Below, piece by piece: positions 24,695-35,135 of a stretch of 64,000 bases of DNA (its first letter is position 1; the number at the start of each line of letters is the position of its first letter). The stretch is taken from assembly GCA_951217055.1 (NCBI GenBank), contig OX578277.1, positions 11,120,834 to 11,184,833 of the forward strand. Direction: 5' to 3'. The position numbers were made by a program, and so were the translations under genes. This stretch comes from Gerris lacustris. Lineage: Eukaryota > Arthropoda > Insecta > Hemiptera > Gerridae. The notes below the pieces were generated by a model. The model searched no databases and had not been told where the DNA came from. It saw only the letters and a program-made list of their open reading frames with translations.

Positions 24695-25690
24695 TTAAGA
24701 GTTAACATCAGAGAAAAGTGTGTCTGAGAGGTTTCATTAGATCCTTATGGATACCTTCATCCTCTAATGATCTAATACTGTTCTCTTAGGCACCGAAGTC
24801 TATACATTAAAGGCGGAAATACACATGCTAGTTACTCGCACAAAAACATACGAGTAGCTCGCCGAGGAGTGCTACTGGCATGTGTATACATCAAATAGCA
24901 TGCAAGTAAAAAGCATGCGAGTAAATCGCACGAGGTTTGATTTTTGTCTTGCCAGTGGCACGAGTCGAGGGGAGGGGGAACTGATAAGGCAAGTGTAAAC
25001 AGGCCTGCCAGCGCAAGGTAGCTAGTAGCTAGCACGAGTCTCCCTCAGCCCTTCAGTCTTCAGTTGCGTTCCTTCCTTTCGCGGGTATCTGAAAACAACT
25101 CATCAACTTTCTCCGGAAGCATTCGCAATTGATTCCTAAAACCATTAACGTCCCCGAACCGCATTTCATTTAGTAGGCACTGACTCGCTCCATGTTCTTA
25201 ATTCCCTTCTATCTACCAATCTTTTACCCACATTCTTCGTGCCTTTTTATTATTTTTCAAATGTTTTAAAACACAGTTCTTTGCAAGTAACAGAACAATC
25301 TGGTTAATTTCATTCCGCACCGATACATTCATAAGGTACATTGAAACAATTAATAAAACTATCAAAATGAATTAAATCAAATACAATTATTTAATCATTT
25401 ATTCCGGCTAAAAGAAGGCAAGAAACGTTTGCCTGTTTCAAAACTAGAACTGTGACTGGAATGTGTATTGTCATGTGCTAGTAGCTCGCACAAGACCGAT
25501 CATCCGGATGATACTAGCATACTGTTTCACTGGCAAATGTACACAGCGTCTGCAGCATGCCAGCTACTGATGTGCTAGTAACTCGCCACTGGCATGCTTT
25601 TTTACTAGCATGTGTATTTCCGCCTTAACAATAATTTGGGTTGGACTCAGAGATTTTGGACGTGTTCCAAACTACAGTAGAACCCCCCAT
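24695..25690 (+). mobile_element. SINE-like repeat split by the Harbinger insertion
   Basis: Left part 24695-24810 (GAGAGGTTTCATTAGATCCT, then GGCACCGAAGTCTATACATTAA) and right part 25626-25690 (TAACAATAATTTGGGTTGGA) match the order seen in the intact dimer at 22140-22440. Confidence 0.55.
24811..25625 (-). mobile_element. PIF/Harbinger element with a degraded transposase remnant
   Basis: Perfect termini AGGCGGAAATACACATGCTA and inverse, flanked by TAA (24808-24810 and 25626-25628). On the minus strand, frameshifted pieces read RRMWVKDW (about 25217-25239) and MRFGDVNGFRNQLRMLPEK followed by VDELF (about 25081-25170), like the start of HARBI1/PIF nucleases. The element interrupts a SINE-like sequence whose halves read through if one TAA is removed, which confirms the duplication. 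Confidence 0.85.
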
Positions 25691-25750
25691 ATCCGACCTC
25701 GGGATATCCGTCTCCTCGGAATATCCGACCATCACACCCCTTGGTTAAAA
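25678..25750 (+). mobile_element. Pogo/Tigger-like terminus fragment
   Basis: CAGTAGAACCCCCCATATCC followed by repeated ATATCCG motifs fits the outer end of pogo-like MITEs. I could not find a matching second end. Confidence 0.45.
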
Positions 25751-26073
25751 AAAAGAAGTTTAATCTGACGTTACCTAATTTTCATTCTTATCAGAATATT
25801 GAGTATAAAACAATAAAAACAACCAGTTAGTTTTGCTATCGTACTGATCTCTACACTTGGTTTCTTATTGCTGTGCGTGTCATTCTATATTTACAACCTA
25901 GTGTTGTGCTTAGGGGGGTAGCATACACCCCCGCTGCCCCCACTGCCTAAGGTTGGGGGCCTTGAGGGGCCCCCAACAAAATATTTAAAAAAAAATGCTT
26001 TAGGGAGCTTTCTTGGAAGGGAGTTCATATTATAACTAAAGCCGGGTTCCCACGGGGAGTGAAGACTCTAGAG

Positions 26074-26840
26074 CAGGTGTTCCCAAAGTTTTTTTACCAA
26101 GCCCCCCACAGTCAAGAATAAATTTTCCCACGCCCCCCCCCCCCCATTTTTTTGAGTTAATGAAAAAAATAAAATAAACCATTATTACATTGAATTATCC
26201 ATTCATTTATTTGTATTACTATTTTTTTATATCATTACAAGTTGATCTTATTACACTTATTACAAATGATCTTATAGGATCTTATGAGATGGATGAGCTT
26301 GTATTTTTTTTTTTTTTTACAAGATTCCCTATTCTTGGATGAGTATTAGAAAGTGCACAACGAAAATCAAGCACAGCAACATCAAGTTTGCCACGATACT
26401 TTGTTTTATTGCAACAAGTGCTGAAAAATCAAAATAAGTGCTTGAAAAAGGTAAATACAATCAAAATGCTTGCTGTGATTTACTGGGCTACACTTTGTAA
26501 TACCTAACCCAAAACGATGATTTTTCCATTTTATCAAAATCGGCAGCAGAACCTTTTTTTTTATTTTTTAAAGCTTGTTCTTGAAGTGTTTCGGGCAGGG
26601 AATCTATGTTGACACTGAAAGGATCTATTGTTAATTTGTAAATGTTGTCATCACATGTGTTAGGAAAGTATCTGTTGAATTCGTCAGTGAGGTTCTCCAA
26701 CTGGTTTGATATTTGGATTTTTATATAATTGCATTAGACGTTCGGACGGCAAAGCTCTCTCGATCTCGAGGTCCCACGCCACCCTTGACTTGTCTTCATG
26801 CCTCCCTTGGGGGGCGCGCCCCCCACTTTGGGAACCACTG
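26074..26840 (-). mobile_element. hAT element remnant nested in the Harbinger-like element
   Basis: Ends CAGGTGTTCCCAAAGT and the inverse of CAGTGGTTCCCAAAGT; an 8-bp CTCTAGAG duplicate flanks it, with one extra base at the right. The minus-strand frame 26700-26488 (ENLTDEFNRYFPNTCDD, then DSLPETLQEQAL) resembles part of ZBED-type hAT transposases, by memory of the family. The rest of the transposase is missing. Confidence 0.68.
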
Positions 26841-28150
26841 ACTCTAGAGTGACTCACTGTAGAGTGGACTCGCCCCGTGTGAACGTGTCGCAGTGAACTC
26901 TCCTCTGACGTCACCGGGAGTGAGGATAGTTCACTACCGCCTACTCTCCACATCAAACATGTTTAACTTTCAACATGTTGTTCTAGCTTCATAGCCGCCT
27001 GCATGCGAGTAGCGCTCGGCTCCCCCCCCCTCTCTTCCGTATAAATATATATAAATCATCATACATATAAATATTTTTTTACTATACCTTCTTACTACCT
27101 AAAAATTAAAAAAAGGAATATATGTATAGAGAAAAGATGATTCTTTATTTACCTTTATCACAAATGATTGAGTTGTTTTTTTTCACTAAATCTTGTCTTG
27201 TTCATATAAATTCTGTCATATATTTAATTTTGTACCTTTACCTAATGTAACTTAGTTGTAACTTGCAAAGAAATTAATAATTTTAAGTAGTCAAATATAA
27301 AAAATTGAGAATCTGTTGTAAAAAAAATTATAATTTTAGTAATAGACAAAATTGAAAAGTTTAAAATTAATTAATTTGTTTACTAATATAAATTAAAATT
27401 GAACTCTCCGTGCTTTTTTACTTGCTAAATCATTAATAATTGCTGTCAAATCTAAACTTCCCACACTTCATGTTCTATTGCTTGAAACCTTTTTTCTATC
27501 TCCAATATTTTAAGAAATCCTTCGGAAAATAGTAAAAAAATAACTCTTATATCGTTATAAAATCTAAACGGTTTGGAATAAATTAATAGAACTTGGAGGA
27601 TCGGTACCATGTAAAGGGAAGTTTGTTTTCATACAATCGTGCAGTTGGGGCAACTACCCATTTTGCCCCCAGGCCACCCAACTTCAAAATTTCAAATTGG
27701 AGTGTATATTTTTATAGCAGTTTTGGATTCTACTGTGAAAAATAAGAATATTTTACATCAATCTCTTTTTTTCATCTCAATATTTTACCCCTTATATAGG
27801 GTAAAAATATAAAAATGGTAGATTTCAGTGCCTTGGGGCAAAATGGGTGCTTGAATATAAAAATAGAGATTTTGGAATGGCAGCAGCTAAAACAATTAGC
27901 GAAGCAATGGGTTTGCAATGAGGTCTTCCTGACCCAATAACGTCTTTTCTTCCGCTTTATCCGTCCATGTGACTGTCTCAACCTATCTCCTAAAATACCC
28001 TCTAAAAACTGAACACAACTTTCTACGAGAAGCTCGTTCATGGTTGGCTCCCTGGGATAAACTGAGAAGCGTGATCACTATCCTGTGTGAACTGTTCACG
28101 GTCCTCCGCTTGATCACTCTTCTTCCCCCTCCAGGTGTGGGTCACAACAG

Positions 28151-28890
28151 TCTTCACTCTAGCGTGGCAATGTAGAGTCTTCACTCTAGCGTGGCACTGT
28201 AGAGTCTTCACTCTAGCGTGGCACTGTAGTGTCTTCACTCTAGCGTGGCACTGTAGAGTCTTCACTCTAGCGTGGCACTGTAGAGTCTTCACTCTAGCGT
28301 GGCACTGTAGTGTCTTCACTCTAGCGTGGCAATGTAGAGTCTTCACTCTAGCGTGGCACTGTAGAGTCTTCACTCTAGCGTGGCACTGTAGTGTCTTCAC
28401 TCTAGCGTGGCACTGTAGAGTCTTCACTCTAGCGTGGCACTGTAGAGTCTTCACTCTAGCGTGGCAATGTAGAGTCTTCACTCTAGCGTGGCACTGTAGA
28501 GTCTTCACTCTAGCGTGGCACTGTAGTGTCTTCACTCTAGTGTGGCACTGTAGAGTCTTCACTCTAGCGTGTCACTGTAGAGTCTTCACTCTAGCGTGGC
28601 ACTGTAGTGTCTTCACTCTAGCGTGGCAATGTAGAGTCTTCACTCTAGCGTGGCACTGTAGAGTCTTCACTCTAGCGTGGCACTGTAGTGTCTTCACTCT
28701 AGCGTGGCACTGTAGTCTTCACTCTAGTGTGGCACTGTAGAGTCATCACTCTAGTGTGGCACTGTAGAGTCATCACTCTAGCGTGGCACTGTAGAGTCTT
28801 CACTCTAGCGTGGCACTGTAGAGTCTTCACTCTAGCGTGGCACTGTAGAGTCTTCACTCTAGCGTGGCACTGTAGAGTCTTCACTCTAGC
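28151..28890. repeat. 27-bp minisatellite, about 27 copies
   Basis: Unit GTCTTCACTCTAGCGTGGCA plus CTGTAGA. The left terminus of the surrounding element contains AGTGAAGACTCTAGAG, so the unit looks like an amplified inner piece of the terminal repeat. The 27-bp period keeps frames open on both strands; these are not genes. Confidence 0.95.
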
Positions 28891-28918
28891 GTGGCTCCCC
28901 CATTGGAACCCGGCTTAA

Positions 28919-29896
28919 TTGGGGGCCCCTGTCTTAGTACCCGCGTTTAAAAAAAATACAATAACCTAAAACTACTTTTATAATTTTTTAGACAATATAA
29001 TAATCTTAAAATCGCTTACTTATTTTATGCAAGACACCGAAGAATTCCGGATTTTTTTCTCGAAGATTCCAAGAAAAATAATATAAAAATTGTATGATCA
29101 CAACTCGTAATTCCATTAAAGAACGGCGGCTTATTCCTCTGTTTTATTCTAGGAAATATTTACACCATCTTATTATTATCCCACCATATCGCTGCTGTTT
29201 TTGTATAATTTTATCACTCTCTTATTCTTTATTTCTGCAGACTAATTCCCGACTTTTTCCAAAAATTACTGATAAGAAATTGTGCACCTGTTTATCCTTC
29301 GGCTTAATTTCAATATTTTTTATCTTTAAAAGCTGTAGGTTTTGGAATAGACACAGCACATTCAAGTTTCAATTAAAAAAAGTGTCTGACTAACATCAAG
29401 CTAGAATTTTGTGTATAAGTAAATCTTCTGGTGCCTTTCAAGAATATGTGGTTGGCTAAGTTCGTCTGTGGGACATAGCTTGGCAATAGGTTAGTTATTC
29501 AAATAGTTATCCAAAGTGGTCCCTTATCAAGGGACAAACTAACATCAACTTGATTTTTGGTCTACTAACTAATTTTGTACTCAGTATCTTGAAAATCACA
29601 AGAGGAGCTTGTCACATTTAAGTCTCAAGACATCCTCCCCTTTATAATCCGAATTATAAGACATAAGGGTAAAGACAGGTGGAGTGTTAGGGTATGTGAT
29701 TTGGGGGTTGGCCAGAAGGTTATGAATGTGGTCTAGTTGCCAGGCTTGGCCTCCCCGCCCCCTTACTACTCCTTTAATCCAAAAACTTTTGAACAAACAA
29801 ATAGTTCACTTGGATTTAATAATAAAAAAAAAAAAATAAAAAATTACATTGGGTGGGTAACAAAGTAAAAGAGTGCCAATAAATAAATTTGTCTAA
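28919..29896. other. Intergenic DNA, no gene seen
   Basis: Short frames at 29094-29393 and 29596-29796 show no recognisable motif. An A-rich run lies at about 29823-29837. Nothing else is supported. Confidence 0.35.
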
Positions 29897-30292
29897 AGGC
29901 GAGTTTACACGATCCAAGTAGACTTGGACCAAGTAATTTTGATCAAATCTACTTTGTCAAAGTGAAATGAAATTTTGATGCAGTGTTTACACGATCCAAG
30001 TATACTTGGTCTAAGTAGGGGAACTTGTAAAAAAAAAAAAAACATTTAGAAGCAAAGGAATAAAAACAAAAATTTAAAAGAAATAAAAGCTGTCAATACC
30101 CTTCTATTTTTGACAGTTTTCTTGTCATAATCATATGGTTGACGCCATCCAAGTCTACTTAGATCAAATAACGTCTAACTCAACTTCGATGTCCAAGTTG
30201 ACTTTGATAACCTGTTTACACGATCCAAGTAGCGTCAAAATAAAGTCAAAACTGATTTGGTCCAAGTCAACTTAGATCGTGTAGACGCGACT
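29897..30292. mobile_element. PIF/Harbinger-like foldback MITE (396 bp)
   Basis: Termini AGGCGAGTTTACACGATCCA and the inverse of AGTCGCGTCTACACGATCTA, flanked by TAA (29894-29896 and 30293-30295). The motif ACACGATCCAAGTAGACTTG recurs inside. No coding capacity. Confidence 0.82.
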
Positions 30293-30485
30293 TAACTTAT
30301 AAATTTATAGTTGGAAATAAAAATGACAATATCCATTAGTCTAACTATCTAGTAAGGAAAAGTAATCTTTAATCCAATACATTTTGAACAAAAGAATAGT
30401 TCACTTGAATTGTATAATAAATAAAAATAAATAAATAAATTTGGGTGGGTAACAAAGTAAAAGAGTGCCATAATCACTAGATGAA

Positions 30486-30816
30486 GTAATAGTACATTAC
30501 GCGTCGAGTGCGGAAAGTAGCATTTTGCATGCGAGTGTGGAGTTTGCACCCAAGCGATAGCGAGGGTAGTAAAACCACACGAGCAGTGCAAAATGCCGTT
30601 ATTAGATCAATTAGTTTTGTTAAATGTAAACAAACTCACTAATCATGCGTAAAGCTGAAGAATTCCTCTTCTTTACCGCACTAGCGTGGTAAAGAAGAGG
30701 AATTATTCAGAACTATGAGACGCGCATGTGCAATGAATACAAGTACGTAAATAATCACTTTCTACGTATCTAAACAAAGATATAATGTTTATATTTCGTA
30801 TCAATCGTAGATAAAA
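30486..30816 (-). mobile_element. Crypton-like short element, copy 1 (internally deleted)
   Basis: Shares TAGTACATTACGCGTCGAGT at one end and CGTATCAATCGTAGATAAAA at the other with copies at 32779 and 42165. The middle part with the MSE/MSD reading frame is deleted here. It keeps the palindrome around CTCTTCTTTACCGCACTAGC (30667-30704). No terminal inverted repeat or target duplication is visible. Confidence 0.65.
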
Positions 30817-31140
30817 ATTCTTTCCTCTTTCTGCCCAAACTCTACTATTAATGAACATGAGGACCAAAAACACCATGAACTATAAATTTATAATTTAGTT
30901 ATCATAAGGATTTTTGTAAAAATAAAAATAAATAAATTTCACTTAACTTATGGTAAAACTGAAGAAACTGGTGCTGTTTCCATTTCCATAAAAACAGGAG
31001 AGTTTACATTTCATTGTCAAAATATCGATTAAGATTAAGGGATGTTTAGTCCAAAGTACTTTGGGACTAAGGATCACACTTCTGTATATAAAAGTGACAA
31101 TATCTCTTAACCTAAATCGCTCCGTTTACCACACTTATAA

Positions 31141-31429
31141 ATTTAACTTACAATGATTTTAACCAAACTTAATTTAACTTACAATAATTTTTACCAAACT
31201 TAATTTAACTTACAATGATTTTTACCAAACTTAATTTAACTTACAATGATTTTTACCAAACTTAATTTAACTTACAATGATTTTTACCAAACTTAATTTA
31301 ACTTACAATGATTTTTACCAAACTTAATTTAACTTACAATGATTTTTACCAAACTTAATTTAACTTACAATGATTTTTACCAAACTTAATTTAACTTACA
31401 ATGATTTTTACCAAACTTAATTTAACTTA
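31141..31429. repeat. 31-bp minisatellite upstream of zinc-finger gene 2
   Basis: About nine copies of a unit containing TTTAACTTACAATGATTTTT and ACCAAACTTAA, nearly identical to each other. It ends about 360 bp before the ATG at 31791, so it lies in the putative promoter or 5' UTR region. Confidence 0.95.
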
Positions 31430-31790
31430 TAAAAAATTTAACTATCTAATAATTATTATTACTTAATTATAATTAATAATACTTAATTTGATTTATTTTT
31501 ATAATTTATAATTTAGCTTTGGGGATTTTTTTTATTTTATTTTTAGTAAAGCATTACTAGCTCTGAAATAAATAAATAAGTAAAAAAAAGGTGACAGATA
31601 ATATTTTGATATAAATATAACTAGTTATTTTTAAAAAATTGACAAAATGAAAAAAAATGTTCATATTAAAATACTTGATAAGAGAATAAGTGACATTAAA
31701 TAAAGAAAGTGAGATTAAATAAAGGAAGTGATATTAAATTAAAAAAAAAAAAAAAAAAAAAAAATCTCAAAGTGAAAAGAACAATATAAA

Positions 31791-31881
31791 ATGAAATTCA
31801 ACGACATAGAATCGTACGAACTTGATAATAGTGAAGACTTCAATCAAATTCAAATATTCAATATTGATAAAATAAGCGAGG
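31791..31881 (+). CDS. Zinc-finger gene 2, exon 1
   Basis: Starts with MKFNDIESYELDNSEDFNQI and runs 30 codons plus one base to a GTAAAA donor. A poly-A run lies just upstream (about 31740-31764). No upstream in-frame exon was found. Confidence 0.72.
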
Positions 31882-32121
31882 GTAAAAACAAAAACACAAA
31901 TTGAACTTTTAAAAAGACAAAAATGTTTTTTTATTTTTTAATAAGTGATTTATCTCGTAAAGCAAAAACAAAATTGTTTTAACAAATTTAGTTTTGAGTA
32001 AATTATTATAATTTATTACTAAATACTGTAATAGAAAAGCGATCACAAAAAATAAGTTATATTTTATTAATATTTTCATTTTTAATTAATGTCTTTTTTA
32101 AGCCATTTTTAATATTTTGAT

Positions 32122-32165
<44 letters not shown>

Positions 32166-34007
32166 TTTCAATTTTTTGATCATTTTACTAATTTTGTTTT
32201 TCTATTTTTTTCTACAATTTATACATTTTATTTAAATATGATTTTTTTTTTTTTTTTTTAAATTAAAGGTGATCATCTTTTAACAAAAAAAGAAGGTAGG
32301 TATGTTTTAATTTTTTTTTTAAATACTTTTTTAAATTTTTTTTCTGGGGGTTTTGTGGTCTAAATCAAAGACTAATTTATGGGTAATTAATAATTAGTTT
32401 TATAATATAAATATATTTTTTTACATTTTGTTCGAACAATCTGGCAAAATTGTTATAAATTTTGCAATATTTACACTTTATATTATTTAATAATAACAAG
32501 AGGACAAAACCTCAGCTTTTCCTGAATAATAATGTGCATTTATAAATGTGCTTTTCTGTAGTAGTCAGAATCGGAATTGAACTATTTACTAAATTATTTT
32601 GGGTACTACATGGTGTCATAGACATTTTTGCTTAGAAAAAGAGGTACTTCTTTAGATTGTTACTCCCCTATGGATTTTTAGAGTGTAAGTGAAGAATTAT
32701 AATTTCATATGACTGTAGTTTTTTTTAACTTATTAAATTAATAAAATACATGACACATTCATGGTGTTGTAATGTAAATAATAGTACATTACGCGTCGAG
32801 TGCGGAAAGTAGCATTTTGCATGCGAGTGTGGAGTTTGCACCCGAGCGACAGCGAGGGTGGTAAAACCACACGAGCAATGCAAAATGCCGTTTTCGCACG
32901 AGTTGCGTACCGTACTTTATCTACGATTGTTAGATTTAAATAATAAATACAGAAACAAATAAACTTGCTGTATGTAAGTTCGTATCTCTCTCTTGATAAA
33001 GATGGTATTAATTCATTAGTTGTATTTTTTGCCGAATTAATTATTTCTGGAGGATTATTATTCTCCACATTTTCGTCAAAGTCACTTGATTCACTCATTG
33101 TTTTTCACTAAAAACTCGATATAAACAGTTACTTTAATAAAAGAACACCAAATTAGTTTTGTTAAATGTAAACAAACTCACTAATCGTGCGTAAAGCTGA
33201 AGAATTCCTCTTCTTTACCACACTAGTGTGGTAAAGATGAGGAATTATTCAGAAGTATGAGACGCGCATGGGCAATGAATACAAGTACGTAAATAATCAC
33301 TTTCTACGCATCTAAACAGAGATATAATGTTTATATTTCGTATCAATCGTAGATAAAATATTTTTATGTTTACCTAAATATTGAGGTATTTATTATTTCT
33401 TGTAATGTCTAGGAGAATATATAGTTGGTGAAGACGGAATATTAACACTTGTGGGAGATAGCAAAACTTCTGTATGTGGCAACCAACAAGTAATAAAAGG
33501 TGCTTTTGATTTAATAATTTATATGTAGACCAATTATCTATTTTAAAAACTAAAGTAGTTATTGCTAGTTTGTAATGTAGTGTTTAGATGATATGTCACC
33601 TGATGATATAATGTGCATTGTAAACTTTTCTCTCGTATAACTAAAGTGGTACTTTTTAGTAAAAAATATATATTTTAAAAAATGCTTCAGCTGAAAATGT
33701 TTCGAGATTATGGTTCTGTCATGTTTGCGGTTGGAAAAGTGTGATTCCCAGTGAAATCCGTTCCCACGTAAAAGACGCTCATGAAAACGTACTAAAAACC
33801 TGCCGATTTTGTCCGTTTACAACAGTTCGTCAACACACCCTCAACCGACATACCGCCAGAGTTCATCTGAATAAAGATCCAACGCAACAAAGTAAAAATA
33901 ACAAAGAAATGGAAAATAACAGAAGAAGAAACAAGACAAGAAGTGAAAATAATACGGGATTAAGAGATTGCAAAATTAATCGAATTTGGGCCTGGATCAA
34001 CTCATAA
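31791..34007 (+). CDS. Small two-finger C2H2 zinc-finger gene, complete (four exons)
   Basis: Exons 31791-31881, 32269-32295, 33413-33499 and 33691-34007 join in frame (all introns phase 1, GT-AG) to give 173 residues from ATG to TAA. The ATG has an A at -3. Residues 1-68 are acidic to neutral with no known fold. Finger 1 has C78, C81, H94, H99; finger 2 has C106, C109, H122, H127, six residues later. Both are C-x2-C-x12-H-x4-H. A basic Asn/Lys/Arg tail (about 135-155) could bind nucleic acid. I infer a nuclear nucleic-acid-binding protein; the family is not recognised. AATAAA lies at 34720-34725 beyond a long palindrome, so the 3' UTR may include that palindrome. Confidence 0.8.
32125..32156. 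repeat. (TA)n microsatellite, short
   Basis: Alternating TA run of about 30 bp in intron 1 of zinc-finger gene 2. Confidence 0.9.
32269..32295 (+). CDS. Zinc-finger gene 2, exon 2 (27-nt microexon)
   Basis: A T-rich tract and AAATTAAAG acceptor precede GTGATCATC; the donor is GTAGGT. It encodes only GDHLLTKKE. Its length is a multiple of three, so skipping it would keep the frame. Tiny exons are easy to miscall, so confidence is moderate. Confidence 0.6.
32779..33359 (-). mobile_element. Crypton-like element, copy 2 (fullest copy)
   Basis: A 581-bp repeat in intron 2 of zinc-finger gene 2. The minus-strand frame starts MSESSDFDENVENNNPPEII and continues NSAKNTTNELIPSLSRERYE, LTYSKF. The copy at 42165 encodes a close relative (MSDLSDYDKYEENDTPPEII, NFAQNTTNELMSYLSKEKYE). 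A run of the LxxxSxExYExxYxxF kind resembles the N-terminal core-binding segment of tyrosine recombinases in Crypton-type elements (from family memory). No terminal inverted repeats, which fits Cryptons. Confidence 0.58.
33413..33499 (+). CDS. Zinc-finger gene 2, exon 3
   Basis: Acceptor AATGTCTAG, donor GTGCTT. It encodes GEYIVGEDGILTLVGDSKTS and a short tail ending QQVIK, in phase with exons 2 and 4. A Crypton-like copy occupies the intron just before it. Confidence 0.72.
33691..34007 (+). CDS. Zinc-finger gene 2, exon 4 (both fingers)
   Basis: Acceptor ATGCTTCAG. The exon encodes FCHVCGWKSVIPSEIRSHVK followed by DAH, then CRFCPFTTVRQHTLNRHTAR followed by VH, a basic tail and TAA at 34005-34007. 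Finger spacing is exact. Confidence 0.85.
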
Positions 34008-34023
34008 TTTGTTAATATTATTA

Positions 34024-34604
34024 TAGTCCACAGGCCACCATAAGAAGTGAGTCGCTGATTGATAAAGTTTTCTTACCTTGTGGAATCGCTTATTTATGCC
34101 TTGTCCACCGATGAATTGGGTATATGGCAACTGGGGGCTGGGCCATTTCTTTTTTGTTGACATGCCAAACTTGCCCTTCTGCGGGAACATTGAAAAGAGA
34201 TAGATAAAGTTTTGATTTTCACAGGATCGTTTAATGAAATTATATCAAAAACAGTGGTAAAGGTGGCCACCGATACGAGTGAGCCGTTTTCTTTTCAACG
34301 TCCCCGCAGAGCGATATGTTTGGGGCGGTGGCCACCCCAAACGGCCCACTCTTATCGGTGGCCACGTGTACCACTGTTTTTGAAATAATTTAATTAAACG
34401 ATCCTGTGAAAATCAAAACTTTATCCATCTCTTTTCAATGTTCCCGCAGAAGGGCAAGTTTGGCATGTCAACAAAAAAGAAATGGCCCAGCCCCCAGTTG
34501 CCATATACCCAATTCATCGGTGGACACGGCATAAATAAGCGATTCCATAAGGTAAGAAAACTTTATCAATCAGCGACTCACTTCTTATGGTGGCCTGTGG
34601 ACTA
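34024..34604. mobile_element. Near-perfect palindromic element with an exon-like segment in each arm
   Basis: Arms of about 280 bp are inverted copies with a small centre near 34320. The ends read TAGTCCACAGGCCACCATAA and inverse, next to TA on both sides. Each arm contains a 102-nt stretch (34077-34178 on minus; 34450-34551 on plus) bounded by TTCAATGTTCCCGCAG and AAG|GTAAGAAAAC, a convincing acceptor and donor pair. The stretch is open and encodes KGKFGMSTKKKWPSPQLPYT and a tail ending INKRFHK. It lies 17 bp after the stop of zinc-finger gene 2. Confidence 0.75.
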
Positions 34605-34719
34605 TATTTAGTTATCTAATTTAAAATAATTTGTTTATTAAATTTTAAACTTTTTTAAAAATTAATTTTCTTTATTAATCCTTGGAAGTTTATGTTGTTA
34701 GGGTTTGTTTTGTGTGTGA

Positions 34720-34729
34720 AATAAATAAA
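34720..34729 (+). promoter_or_regulatory. Possible poly(A) signal of zinc-finger gene 2
   Basis: Two overlapping AATAAA hexamers lie about 115 bp after the palindrome. This is the first clear canonical signal I found after the stop codon at 34007. Assignment is inference. Confidence 0.4.
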
Positions 34730-35097
34730 AATGAAGAATTGTCTTACTGAAAAGTACTCATATATATGGTCTGTTTAAGTTGATTTATGGCCTAACACAG
34801 CTACAATATTGTATCGGTCTAGGATGAAGTGCTGACGCGGGGGTTCATAGCCCCCGCCTTGTGACCTGCTCACGGAGCCGACCGGAGTTCACTCTGTGTC
34901 CGGCCCTCTTACAGCACAGTCAAAATATAGTTTTATAGTTTCAAGTTTATCACGTGTCTTATTTATCAAGCAACCTATCACCAATCATCGGCTCGTTACA
35001 ATATGATCTCTGTCTTTATGGTGGTTTTGACTACTGGATATCTATCAATAACTCTAAATCGGTTGCGACCCTATTCAAATTTAATTAAGAAAATTAT

Positions 35098-35135
<38 letters not shown>

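Larger units (their letters stand above)
26040..28915 (-). mobile_element. Large PIF/Harbinger-like element with nested hAT and minisatellite
   Basis: Termini AGCCGGGTTCCCACGGGG (left) and the inverse of AGCCGGGTTCCAATGGGG (right) are flanked by TAA (26037-26039 and 28916-28918). The minus strand at 28041-27772 has KRKKRRYWVRKTSLQ, reminiscent of the RRxWVR motif near the start of PIF/Harbinger nucleases; the rest is lost. A hAT element (26074-26840) and a 27-bp minisatellite (28151-28890) lie inside. Confidence 0.72.

Noticed and set aside
24832..25035. 67-residue minus-strand frame with a signal-peptide-like start
   Set aside because: It lies within the terminal repeat of a Harbinger element; hydrophobic look is due to the repeated CTAGTAGCTAGC-type sequence.
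28038..28740. Overlapping open frames on both strands (KTLQCHARV and VFTLAWHC repeats)
   Set aside because: Both are produced by the 27-bp minisatellite; simultaneous openness of both strands is a repeat effect.
34002..34190. Separate minus-strand gene in the palindrome
   Set aside because: The frame lies in the element arm and its coding-like core has splice sites; more likely a captured exon than an independent gene.
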